A stretch of 64,000 nucleotides of DNA from Granulicella arctica (lineage in GTDB: Bacteria > Acidobacteriota > Terriglobia > Terriglobales > Acidobacteriaceae). The notes under the pieces are model-generated. The model was not told where the DNA came from and ran no database searches. It saw only the letters and a program-made list of their open reading frames with translations. The DNA lies in the NCBI RefSeq assembly GCF_025685605.1, contig NZ_JAGTUT010000001.1:3100001-3164000 (forward strand), given 5' to 3'. The translations under genes were made by a program, and so were the position numbers. Position 1 is the first letter of the stretch, and every line of letters begins with the position of its first letter. Positions 9,927-17,303 of this stretch are shown in pieces.

Positions 9927-10568
9927 TCAGCCGTGTGATTCGTAGTCGGGTTCGATGTTGGGTGGGCAGAGGGTGAGGAGTCGGTTGAGTTCGTAGGGGT
10001 TGTGGTTGACGGAGGTTCGTTTTCTGGCGGCTCTGGCGTCGATTTCTGCGGTGGCTTTGTCGTATTGGTCGTGTTGTTCCTGCTGGAGGGCGAGGTCCTG
10101 GGTGTGGCGGAAGCGGGCGGGGGAGGTGCGTGCCTGGCCTGGTTCGAGGGGTGCTTCGGGGTCTTCGGCGGGGGCGAGGGGGCCGTGGACGGGGTCCATG
10201 ACGACGTGCTGGACGGGAGTCTTGGTGAGGTCGGGGGTGGTGAGCGGTTCGGGGTCGGGGGGCAGGTTGGAGCCGACGACCTGGAGGCCGTAGAGGAGGA
10301 GTCCTGCGGTTTTGGTGTCGATGCGGCCGGCGGCGAGGCGGCGGAGGACTTCGCCGAGGGCGCGGCGGAGGGCGGGGCGGTCCTCGGGGATGTCGAGGTG
10401 GAAGTCTTCGGTCTCGCAGGGGGTGCGGCGGGGTGGGCGCGGGGCGGGGATGCGGCTGGTGTGGTGGTAGTAGCAGAAGTTCTCTTCGCGGAGGCTGGGG
10501 CTGCCGCACTGGTGGCCCTGGGTGAAGAGGTGGCGGCAGCGGTGGGTGCGGGCTTCGGGCAGACTCAT
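9927..10568 (-). CDS. Hypothetical Cys-rich protein, acidobacterial paralogue family
   Basis: A 213-residue protein with an N-terminal Cys/His cluster: C11-R-H13, C21-G-S-P, then F-C32-Y-Y-H35-H36, which could bind a metal. A second conserved-looking block is AAGRIDTKTAGLLLYGLQV (about 80-100), followed by a Pro-rich region and a charged C-terminus. From memory, proteins with a CRH....G..C..P.L....FCY.H head followed by a GLLLYGLQ block are common and often multicopy in Acidobacteria; no function is known. An AGGAG ribosome site precedes the ATG at 10568. Long Gly- or Pro-rich frames on both strands overlap it, but only this frame has motif-like, non-repetitive composition. Expression is not proven. 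Confidence 0.72.
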   Translation of the reverse strand: MSLPEARTHRCRHLFTQGHQCGSPSLREENFCYYHHTSRIPAPRPPRRTPCETEDFHLDIPEDRPALRRALGEVLRRLAAGRIDTKTAGLLLYGLQVVGSNLPPDPEPLTTPDLTKTPVQHVVMDPVHGPLAPAEDPEAPLEPGQARTSPARFRHTQDLALQQEQHDQYDKATAEIDARAARKRTSVNHNPYELNRLLTLCPPNIEPDYESHG

Positions 10569-11040
10569 GTGGTACTCCTATCCCCCCGTACCTGAGTACG
10601 AAAGTGTTCAAACGAAAGGACTTGGTGGGGTACCTGTCGGTACGTGGCTGGGGTGCATGTTTTGGGGCACGCAAAAAGGCCCGGCTGGTGGCCGGGCCTT
10701 TTGCTTTTTACCTCTATTAACAGAATAGCAGGTTGGGGGGTATCTCCCTGCCAACTTTGTTGGCTACATTCTAAAGGGGTTAGGAGGTCTGGGGCTTGAC
10801 ACGCTTTTTGCTGGTGTTTTTGGAGGTTCATTCTTTTCAGGGGCGGAAAGGCCAATGAATATGGGCGAATGCTGGGTCGTTCGGAATGACAGATTTCGCC
10901 GACGATTTCCAAGTGTCGCGCATTACACTGTTGTGCCACGAAGTTGCTCAGATCTACGATGAACGTCGGCCGGGTTCTCGCCCCGGCCAAACTTCCGATT
11001 TGTGCGAGACCTGGAAACGTCCGTTATCGAAGGTGGACCT
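10569..11040. other. Intergenic region without a recognised gene
   Basis: It contains the start region of the Cys-rich gene, a perfect 12-bp-stem hairpin (listed separately), and a GCCAAC-TTT-GTTGGC inverted repeat at 10750-10764 that could be an operator or small hairpin. There is also a lone TTGACA at 10796-10801 with no matching -10. No coding frame with convincing composition was found. Confidence 0.5.
10674..10702. terminator. Perfect 12-bp hairpin with A and T flanks (bidirectional terminator-like)
   Basis: The arms AAAAGGCCCGGC and GCCGGGCCTTTT are exact reverse complements around a 5-nt loop, with a further T-rich stretch (GCTTTTTA) after it. It has the form of a strong bidirectional terminator, yet no gene ends next to it: it lies about 105 nt upstream of a minus-strand start codon. 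Confidence 0.6.
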
Positions 11041-11475
11041 ATGAAAAGCACTAGCGATATTCGAGTTACTACAATTCCGGCCATTCGGTATACCGATCCT
11101 GATCGAGCGATCGAATGGCTTAAGACTGCGCTCGGGTTTACGGAGAAGGTGGTTTATCGCAACACGGCGGGCATCGTCGAGCATGCAGAACTCGCGTTTG
11201 GCAACGGCATGGTCATGATCGGGACTGCGGGACGCAACGAACAAACGGCCCACTGGTTTGTGCAGCCGCACTCGGTTGGCGCGGTAACGGCTTCTGTCTA
11301 CCTGATCGTGGCGGATTGTGGTCCGGCGTGGGTCTCGGCAAAGGGAGCCGGAGCCGAGATACTGCAGGAGATGGAGACCAAGAGCTAGGGAGGAAAATCC
11401 TTCATCGTCCGTGACCCTGAGGGGCAGATATGGTCGGTGGGGGAGTATGACCCGTGGTCTTCTGAGAGTGCCTGA
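11041..11475 (+). pseudogene. VOC (glyoxalase/bleomycin resistance-like) protein interrupted by in-frame TAG
   Basis: The frame from ATG 11041 encodes a VOC-fold protein: IPAIRYTDPDRAIEWLKTALGF at the start, then paired beta-alpha-beta units. It stops at TAG 11386-11388 after 115 residues. Translation of the same frame beyond the stop gives GGKSFIVRDPEGQIWSVGEY and ends at TGA 11473-11475. This is the expected C-terminal VOC motif (F.V.DPEG..W..GEY), including the metal-ligand Glu region. The stop therefore replaces one residue (Tyr in many homologues) without a frameshift. Either the gene is a recent nonsense pseudogene, the TAG is read through, or there is a sequencing error. A GGTGG-like ribosome site precedes the ATG. 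Confidence 0.8.
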
Positions 11476-11678
11476 GCAGGGGGCTACGGTTGCCTTCTGG
11501 AGAGCCCGCTTGCGTGCCAGTCCGTGACCAAGGTCGTGTGCGGCTTTGAGGGAAACGCTGGGATGAGTGGCTTCACGATGAGGTGTCGGCGCATGTTGCT
11601 GGACTATCAGCAGGCTCCTGCGCCGGCCGCCGAACGGATCCGACGCAGAAGATAGTTGCTGCACCTTGAGAGGGTGAG

Positions 11679-12116
11679 TTATCTGAGGATGGGAGGGCCG
11701 AGGGGGGTGACATGGAAGCGGGCCGTCAAGGCAGCGAAGTCGATGTCGCCACCTTTCGCGATGATGACCAAGGCCTCTTCGCAGCCGCCGGGCGTGGCGG
11801 TGAACAGGAGCCGGACCGGCTTGTCGCTTGCATTGCCCCAGGCGTGCGGGATGCCGCGCTTCATCTCTACGGTTTGACCTGCTGTAGCCTCGAGAGTTGT
11901 TTCGCCGAGGACGACTCGGGCAGAGCCTTCGAGGACGAGGAGGTACTCGTCTTCCCGCTCATGAACATGCAAGGGCGTGCTGTCGCCGGGATCGGCTACG
12001 ATCTCAACGACTGAATACGCTCCGTCGGTCGATGCTGCAGGGACGCGAACACAGAAACGCTCGCCGGGTCTTGCCGTGAGCCACTTGGCTTCGTTGTTAT
12101 TGGTCGTTTGTTGCAT
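11679..12116 (-). CDS. Cupin domain protein
   Basis: A small single-domain cupin (145 residues from the ATG at 12116; an open frame extends to 12197). The metal-binding motif 1 is visible as H50-V-H52 with Glu57, and motif 2 as GIPHAW with His91. The middle strand block EYLLVLEGSARVVLGE is typical of cupin_2 proteins. The substrate is unknown; such proteins are isomerases, dioxygenases or sugar-binding sensors. An AGGA sits 13 nt before the 12116 start, a loose spacing, so the longer start is possible. It is transcribed divergently from the antiporter. Confidence 0.82.
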   Translation of the reverse strand: MQQTTNNNEAKWLTARPGERFCVRVPAASTDGAYSVVEIVADPGDSTPLHVHEREDEYLLVLEGSARVVLGETTLEATAGQTVEMKRGIPHAWGNASDKPVRLLFTATPGGCEEALVIIAKGGDIDFAALTARFHVTPLGPPILR

Positions 12117-12302
12117 GTCGATTTCAACTTCCTGTTTCGTCAAAAAACCGCCTTTTAGGTACTGGACCAGCCCTTTAAAGTTGCTCGATCCTTGCAAAGG
12201 ATACCAACCGCCGCTGGTGGAAGGTGTCTTTTGCTTGTCATGGATGCGTTTCGAACGAACAGCTCTCGATGGGTTGGAATCGGGTAGGCTCGGGTTGTAG
12301 CT

Positions 12303-13550
12303 ATGACGACGCTTGCACTGATCAGTATTATCGTGACCGCGGCAGCCTTGTTTGGCTGGCTGAGCGTTCGGGTGTGCCGGCTTCCGATCACGATTGGCAC
12401 GATGCTGCTTACCGTGATCTCGTCCGTGATGATGATCGGGTTAGAGAACACGTTTCCGGGCGTGCATGCATGGGCAGTGACGCTGGTGGGGCGGATTCGG
12501 TTCGAGGACCTGATTCTGCATGGGCTGCTGGGGCTGCTGCTGTTTGCGGGGGCGTTCCTGCTGGACCTTGTGTACCTGTCCCGGGAGAAGCTTTCGGTCG
12601 GCCTGCTTTCGGTGATTGGAACGCTTCTCTCCACGGCGGCGATAGCCTTTGTGATGCATTGGACGCTGCCGCTTTTTGGGATTGCGGCTCCGTGGATCGA
12701 ATGTCTTTTCTTCGGGGCGCTGATCTCGCCTACTGATCCGGTGGCGGTGCTGGAGATGCTGCATCGGGTGGGCGTGCCGAAGAATATCCAGGCGCAGCTT
12801 GCTGGAGAATCGTTGTTCAATGATGGCATTGGAGCGGTGCTGTTTCTTGCGGTGCTGGAGGCTTCGCGGGGCGCGGCTCCTTCGGTTGGGCATATCGGTG
12901 TGCTGCTACTGGTGAAGTCTGGTGGAGGGCTATTGCTGGGCGTTGCGCTGGCGTGGATCGCCTCTGAGCTGATGCGGCGGGTTGAGGCGTACCAGATTGA
13001 GATCCTGCTTACGCTTTCGCTGGCTCTGGGAGGTTATGCGCTGGCGGAGACGCTGCGGCTGTCGGCTCCGCTGGAGGCTGTGGCTGCCGGGCTGGCGCTT
13101 CGCCGGTTCAACATGAACCATGCGCATGCCGAGATCGCCCATGAGTCGCTGGACCGATTCTGGAGGGTGGTTGATGAGGTGCAGAACGCGGTGCTGTTCG
13201 TGCTGCTGGGCTTTGAGGTGCTGGTGATCCCGTTTACGCGACGGACGTTTGAGTCGGGGGGACTGGCGATTGTGTCTGTGATTGTGGTGCGCGTTCTTGT
13301 GGTGCTGCTGGTGCTTGGGCTGGTGCGGATGCTGCAGCGTGGGCATAAATCTTCACTGCTCACCTTGAGCTGGGGCGGGCTGCGGGGTGGTCTGTCGATT
13401 GCGCTGGCACTTTCGGTGCCGGATTTGCAGAGTCATACGTGGATCCTTGGTACGACTTATCTTGTAGTGGTGTTCTCGGTGGTGCTGCAGGGCGGGACGC
13501 TGGATCTGTTTCTCAAACGGGTTGGTAGGTTTGGTGTGGGAGAGGGTTAG
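12303..13550 (+). CDS. CPA1-family Na+/H+ antiporter (NhaP-type)
   Basis: A 415-residue polytopic inner-membrane protein with about 11-12 helices. The core motif ISPTDPVAVLEM (about 141-152) and the ion-binding ND pair in AGESLFNDGIG (Asn173-Asp174) identify a monovalent cation:proton antiporter of the CPA1/NhaP type. It would exchange Na+ or K+ for H+ in pH and salt homeostasis. The late SWGGLRGGLSIALALSVP block near 375 is also diagnostic. The C-terminus is short, without a large cytoplasmic regulatory domain. The gene begins with ATG and has a TAGGCT box at 12285-12290 just upstream. Confidence 0.93.
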   Translation: MTTLALISIIVTAAALFGWLSVRVCRLPITIGTMLLTVISSVMMIGLENTFPGVHAWAVTLVGRIRFEDLILHGLLGLLLFAGAFLLDLVYLSREKLSVGLLSVIGTLLSTAAIAFVMHWTLPLFGIAAPWIECLFFGALISPTDPVAVLEMLHRVGVPKNIQAQLAGESLFNDGIGAVLFLAVLEASRGAAPSVGHIGVLLLVKSGGGLLLGVALAWIASELMRRVEAYQIEILLTLSLALGGYALAETLRLSAPLEAVAAGLALRRFNMNHAHAEIAHESLDRFWRVVDEVQNAVLFVLLGFEVLVIPFTRRTFESGGLAIVSVIVVRVLVVLLVLGLVRMLQRGHKSSLLTLSWGGLRGGLSIALALSVPDLQSHTWILGTTYLVVVFSVVLQGGTLDLFLKRVGRFGVGEG

Positions 13551-13846
13551 CGCGGATCGGTGGGATGAGGCGGATTCGTTTGGATGAGAGCGATCAGGTT
13601 TAGATGGGTGATGGCGGCCGGGGCTAGAGCCCCCTATCGTTTGGGAAGTATTTGCAGGACTAAAGCCTGCGCTCCCACCGGTGTGCGGGTCACGGCGAAT
13701 CGCGAGATGCTCGCTCGGGTGACGGGATTTGTGGTGGGGTGGGGGAGGAGACGCAGGTTCCCTTCGGGAATGACAACCAGAACGGCAAGGGCAAGGGCAA
13801 CCGCAGGTCCTTCGACTTCGCTCAGGAGGACAGGTTTGTGGGTTGT
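13551..13846. repeat. Intergenic palindromic repeat cluster
   Basis: About 300 nt between convergent genes without a credible gene. It has several short hairpins: GGGGC-TAGA-GCCCC, TTCCC-TTC-GGGAA at 13758-13770, and a second unit ending in CTTCGCTCAGGAGGACA. The last two share a GCAGGT(T/C)CC beginning and a (T/G)GACA end, and an AAGGGC triplet array lies between them. I believe this type of sequence is repeated in intergenic regions of Acidobacteriaceae genomes, but no second copy exists in this window. Confidence 0.45.
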
Positions 13847-15070
13847 TTAGTGGTCGTGGTCGCCGGGGTGGAGGGTGGCTGCGGTGGAGTTGCTGCTGAT
13901 GTGGCTTTGGGTCGCGTTGGGCTGGTGGGGGGTGGAGCGGAGGTTGGCTACGCGGCGCCACTGGTCGGTCTTGCGGGGCTCGGTGATCCAGAGGGGCATG
14001 TTGAGGCCGAGATAGTGGCCGAGTGCCTGGGCGTTGGGCTCGTACATGGCGCGGAGCTGGCTGAGTCGGTCGGCTGAGTCGGGGTCGCCGCAGAGCTGGA
14101 TCTCGGTGGGGCGGAGGGCGGCGCAGAGGCGGCGAAAGTCGTTGGGGGCGAGGCGGTCCTGCGGGGTGGCCGCGAGGAGCTTGATTTTGGGGTCGAGCTT
14201 GAAGATGTGGCCGAGGTCGACGATGGCGTGGCGGGCCATGGCGAAGGTGAGTTGGGCCTGACGGGTGGGGACGCGGTGGGCGGCGTCGGGGAGCTGGGAG
14301 GCGATGAGGAGGGCGCAGGCGTCGAGGATGGCGACGAGGGCGGAGAGCCAGGACTGGTTGTCGTGCTGGGAGCGGTAGTAGCAAAGGATGGGGTAGGAGA
14401 CGTGGGATTCGAGGAGTTCGGCGGCCCATCGCTCCCACTCGGCGAGGAGGATGACGAGGGCTTCGTCGCCGCCGTCGAAGCCGTGGCGGGAGAGGAGTTC
14501 GGCGGCGGTGGGGGGTGAGCCGGCGCGGGCGTCGAGGAGGGCTACGGAGACCTCGCGGTGGGAGAAGGCTCCGTAGAGGACGGGGAGGTAGCCGACGACG
14601 AGGGCGACGAGGCCGAGGCCTACTCCCGACTCGAAGATGATGACGGCGCGAGCGACGGGGAGGCGGGGGACGACGTCGCCGAGACCGAGGGTGAAGAGGG
14701 TGGTGCCGGAGACGTAGAGGTCGGTCCATATCTCAAAGCGCATGCCACGGAACTGGGTCATCATGGCGTCGTTGAAGGGGGAGCCGAGGGCGAAGTAGAT
14801 GAAAGCAAAGCCGTTGATGAGGAGGAAGGCCCAGACGACGAGGAGGAGCAGAAGGGAGAGCGGACCGTAGATGGAGTAGAACTGCTCCCGCTGTTTGTCG
14901 TCGGAGATGCGGCGGGCGAGGGCGGCCCATGGGGTCCAGGTAACGATGTAGAAGAGGCTGGTGATGCGAAAGCGGCCTGCGGGGCGACGCGGGAGGATGA
15001 TGGTCTGGAAGGCGTCGAGCACGACGCCGAGGACGAGCAGGATGCCGAAGATCATGGCGAGAGAGTGCAC
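13847..15070 (-). CDS. Ion channel-like membrane protein (two-helix K+ channel type)
   Basis: A 407-residue protein. The N-terminal part has about four hydrophobic helices, and a pore-loop-like segment TTLFTLGLGDVVP at 123-135 matches the K+ channel filter pattern TxGxGD, with Leu in place of the usual Tyr. Residues from about 175 form a cytoplasmic helical domain with no recognised motif, and the C-terminus is His/Asn-rich. It resembles the Ion_trans_2/potassium channel proteins of Acidobacteria. Strand choice is supported by real membrane helices here, whereas the opposite and shifted frames give only Arg/Pro or Glu/Gly repeats. It faces away from the response regulator. Confidence 0.75.
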   Translation of the reverse strand: MHSLAMIFGILLVLGVVLDAFQTIILPRRPAGRFRITSLFYIVTWTPWAALARRISDDKQREQFYSIYGPLSLLLLLVVWAFLLINGFAFIYFALGSPFNDAMMTQFRGMRFEIWTDLYVSGTTLFTLGLGDVVPRLPVARAVIIFESGVGLGLVALVVGYLPVLYGAFSHREVSVALLDARAGSPPTAAELLSRHGFDGGDEALVILLAEWERWAAELLESHVSYPILCYYRSQHDNQSWLSALVAILDACALLIASQLPDAAHRVPTRQAQLTFAMARHAIVDLGHIFKLDPKIKLLAATPQDRLAPNDFRRLCAALRPTEIQLCGDPDSADRLSQLRAMYEPNAQALGHYLGLNMPLWITEPRKTDQWRRVANLRSTPHQPNATQSHISSNSTAATLHPGDHDH

Positions 15071-15373
15071 GGCAACTCCGGGGCAGGTGGTGGGCTGCTG
15101 GTTTACCTTATCAAACGGTAGGAAGCAGGGTTATTTGCGATAGGCTGCAGCAAAGTGCGCCGTGATGGCGTGGCGTGAACATGCTGAAAAAATTGTTCGC
15201 AATGTGCTCTGCGTCACTGACAGCGGCCCGGGAGATGAGTTTTTATAAGGATATTAGATTTCTTAGTTGAACGGGCCCGGGTTACGATCTACAAAGAAGT
15301 GCCTGCTGCCCTGATTCGTTTCGATCCTACCTGCCCTTTTCTACTGAAGCATGTGTGATTTGAGGAGCTATTT
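15071..15373. other. Divergent intergenic region
   Basis: It separates the channel gene (leftwards) from the response regulator (rightwards). It holds an AT-rich stretch around 15239-15270 and a GGGCCCGGG palindromic core near 15273, plausible promoter and operator DNA. No clear -35/-10 pair or gene was found. Confidence 0.4.
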
Positions 15374-15742
15374 ATGCAGCGCATTCTTGTGGTGGACGAC
15401 GAGAGGCTTGTCGCGGATACCCTTACGCTGATCTTCAACAAGCATGGGTTTGAGGCGAGGGCTGTGTATTCGGCAGAGGATGGTATTGTGGCGGCGCGGA
15501 GCTTCAAGCCGGAGCTGCTGCTGTGCGATATCAGTATGCCGGGACGGGATGGCACGGAGCTGATGCAGCAGGTCAGCCTGGAGCTGCCGGATTGCCGGAT
15601 CCTGGTGCTGACAGGGAACTACTCCAACCTGAAGCGGGTGCGGGAGCAGAGCCAAATGATGAGCCGACCAGCGAATATTCTGACGAAGCCGTGCCAGCCT
15701 GCGGAACTGCTGCGCCAGGCTGGGGCATTGCTTGCCAGCTGA
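15374..15742 (+). CDS. Single-domain response regulator
   Basis: A 122-residue CheY-like receiver without an output domain. Acidic pocket Asp8-Asp9, phospho-acceptor Asp52 in LLCDISMPG, Thr80 in LVLTG and Lys105 in LTKP are all in place, so it should be phosphorylatable. No histidine kinase is adjacent, so its partner is unknown. A GAGGAG ribosome site lies about 8 nt before the ATG. It could act as a phosphate shuttle or by protein-protein contact. Confidence 0.92.
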   Translation: MQRILVVDDERLVADTLTLIFNKHGFEARAVYSAEDGIVAARSFKPELLLCDISMPGRDGTELMQQVSLELPDCRILVLTGNYSNLKRVREQSQMMSRPANILTKPCQPAELLRQAGALLAS

Positions 15743-15773
15743 CCCTGCTGATGGTTTGAGCCGCTCGCTGCGA

Positions 15774-15779
15774 TAGACT
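15774..15779 (+). promoter_or_regulatory. -10-like TAGACT before xseA
   Basis: TAGACT ends 9 nt before the xseA ATG at 15789, which would give a leaderless or near-leaderless message. The -35 region (TGGTTT at 15752-15757, 16-nt spacing) is weak. Confidence 0.3.
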
Positions 15780-15788
15780 CGAAGCGAT

Positions 15789-17303
15789 ATGGCGGAAGGC
15801 GACAAGACTCCGGATACGTTTGCCAGCTTGTACTTCAGCAGCAAGCGGCCACGTGCGAAACAGGCTGATTTGTTTGGACCGCCGGTGCAGGTGCCGGTGG
15901 TGCCAGCTGCGCCTGCTGTGACTCCGCGTGAGGTTGCGGTGCCTGCGTCTCCGATCAAGGCTGCGGTGGTGGAGCGACAGCCGGTGACGGTGCGGGCGCT
16001 GGTGGCTTCGATCCGGTTGCAGCTGGAGCGGCAGCATGTTGCGGTGTGGGTCGAGGGGGAGATTTCTAACTGTCGTCCGGCGGCTTCGGGCCATCTGTAT
16101 TTCACGCTGAAGGATGGTGAGGCGCAGCTTGGGGTGGTGATGTTCCGGCGGGAGGCGCAGCTTTCGGGGGTGCGGCCGAAGGATGGCGACCAGGTCGAGC
16201 TGCGGGGGCGCATCTCCGTATACGAGTCGCGGGGCCAGCTGCAATTGATTGCGGAGACGATGGAGCTGCGGGGGGCGGGTGCGCTGGAGGCGGCGTTCAA
16301 GCGGCTGAAGGCGAAGTTGAAGGCTGAGGGGCTGTTTGAGGAGGCGCGGAAGAGAGCGCTGCCTGCGTTTCCGAAGTGCATTGGTGTGGTGAGCTCGCGG
16401 CAGGGCGCGGTGATCGAGGACATTGTGCACGTGGTGCGGCGGAGGCATGCGCGGCTGAACCTGCTGCTTTACCCGGCTGCGATGCAGGGGGCGCGGTGTG
16501 CGGCTGAGGTGGCGGCAGGGATTCAGTGGTTCAATAAACACCCGGAGCGGGTGGACCTGATTATTCTTGCGCGGGGCGGCGGGTCGATTGAGGACCTGGC
16601 GGGTTTCAACGATGAGGGGCTGGCGCGGGTGATTGCGGCTTCGGCGCTGCCGGTGGTTTCAGCAATTGGGCACGAGGTGGACTTTACGATTGCTGACTTT
16701 GTGGCGGACCTGCGGGCGGCGACGCCCTCGGCTGCGGCGGAGATGGTGACGGCGGCGCAGCATCGGATCGAGGAGCGGGTGCTGGGGCTGGAGCGGCGGG
16801 TGCAGCGGGGGATTCAGTTCCAGATGATGCAGGCGCGAGCGAGGTTTGGAAGGCTGTCGGCGGAGGCTGTGCTGCGGCGACTGCGGGATGCGGTGAGCCG
16901 TCGGGACCAGCGGATCGATGAGCTTACGGTGCGGCTTGAGACGGCTTTGGAGCGGCGGATGCGGGGGCGGCAGGCTAGTCTTGGCGCAGTGCTCGAGCGG
17001 CTGCGGCGGCAGGGGCCTACGGTGCGGCTGGCTGCTTCGCGGCGAAGGCTTGAGCGGGCGGATGAGGGTTTGGGACGCGTGAAGGTGGCGATGATTGCGA
17101 CGCGGCTGGGCAGGGTGGAGCGAGTGACGGCGCGGCTGCAGGGACTTTCGCCGGTGGCGGTGTTGAGTCGAGGGTATGCGCTGGTGTATTCGGCGGAGGG
17201 TGTGTTGTTGCGGGATGCGGGCGAGGTTGCTGCGGGCCAGGAGATTCGGGCGCGGCTGGGTAGGGGAAGCATCAGAGCTAAGGTTGAGGACATTACGAGA
17301 TGA
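15789..17303 (+). CDS. xseA: Exodeoxyribonuclease VII large subunit
   Basis: Catalytic subunit of ExoVII, which degrades single-stranded DNA into acid-soluble oligonucleotides. The 504-residue protein has an N-terminal OB-fold (about 70-170, with VWVEGEISNCRPAASGHLYF), then the nuclease core with VVSSRQGAVIEDI, the Gly-rich ILARGGGSIEDL and AIGHEVDFTI.D.VADLRAATPSAAAE, and a coiled-coil C-terminus rich in Arg. The first 65 residues are an Ala/Pro/Val-rich extension not seen in E. coli XseA. The small subunit gene xseB is not adjacent. It overlaps glmM by ATGA. Confidence 0.95.
   Translation: MAEGDKTPDTFASLYFSSKRPRAKQADLFGPPVQVPVVPAAPAVTPREVAVPASPIKAAVVERQPVTVRALVASIRLQLERQHVAVWVEGEISNCRPAASGHLYFTLKDGEAQLGVVMFRREAQLSGVRPKDGDQVELRGRISVYESRGQLQLIAETMELRGAGALEAAFKRLKAKLKAEGLFEEARKRALPAFPKCIGVVSSRQGAVIEDIVHVVRRRHARLNLLLYPAAMQGARCAAEVAAGIQWFNKHPERVDLIILARGGGSIEDLAGFNDEGLARVIAASALPVVSAIGHEVDFTIADFVADLRAATPSAAAEMVTAAQHRIEERVLGLERRVQRGIQFQMMQARARFGRLSAEAVLRRLRDAVSRRDQRIDELTVRLETALERRMRGRQASLGAVLERLRRQGPTVRLAASRRRLERADEGLGRVKVAMIATRLGRVERVTARLQGLSPVAVLSRGYALVYSAEGVLLRDAGEVAAGQEIRARLGRGSIRAKVEDITR

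Noticed and set aside
10002-10595. 197-residue plus-strand frame
   Set aside because: Gly/Val/Glu-rich antisense shadow of the Cys-rich gene in high-GC DNA.
9829-10674. 281-residue minus-strand frame
   Set aside because: Pro/Arg/His-rich shifted frame of the Cys-rich gene that also runs across the terminator at 9898-9920.
11476-11678. Small gene between the VOC pseudogene and the cupin
   Set aside because: Only short frames without ribosome sites or coding character; a minus-strand frame spanning 10954-11664 is antisense to the VOC gene.
13353-14729. 458-residue minus-strand frame
   Set aside because: Arg/Pro/His-rich, low-complexity composition in a shifted frame of the channel gene; no motif.
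15743-15788. Response regulator and xseA as one operon with a hidden xseB
   Set aside because: Only 46 nt lie between them, with no room for xseB, and a separate -10-like box precedes xseA.
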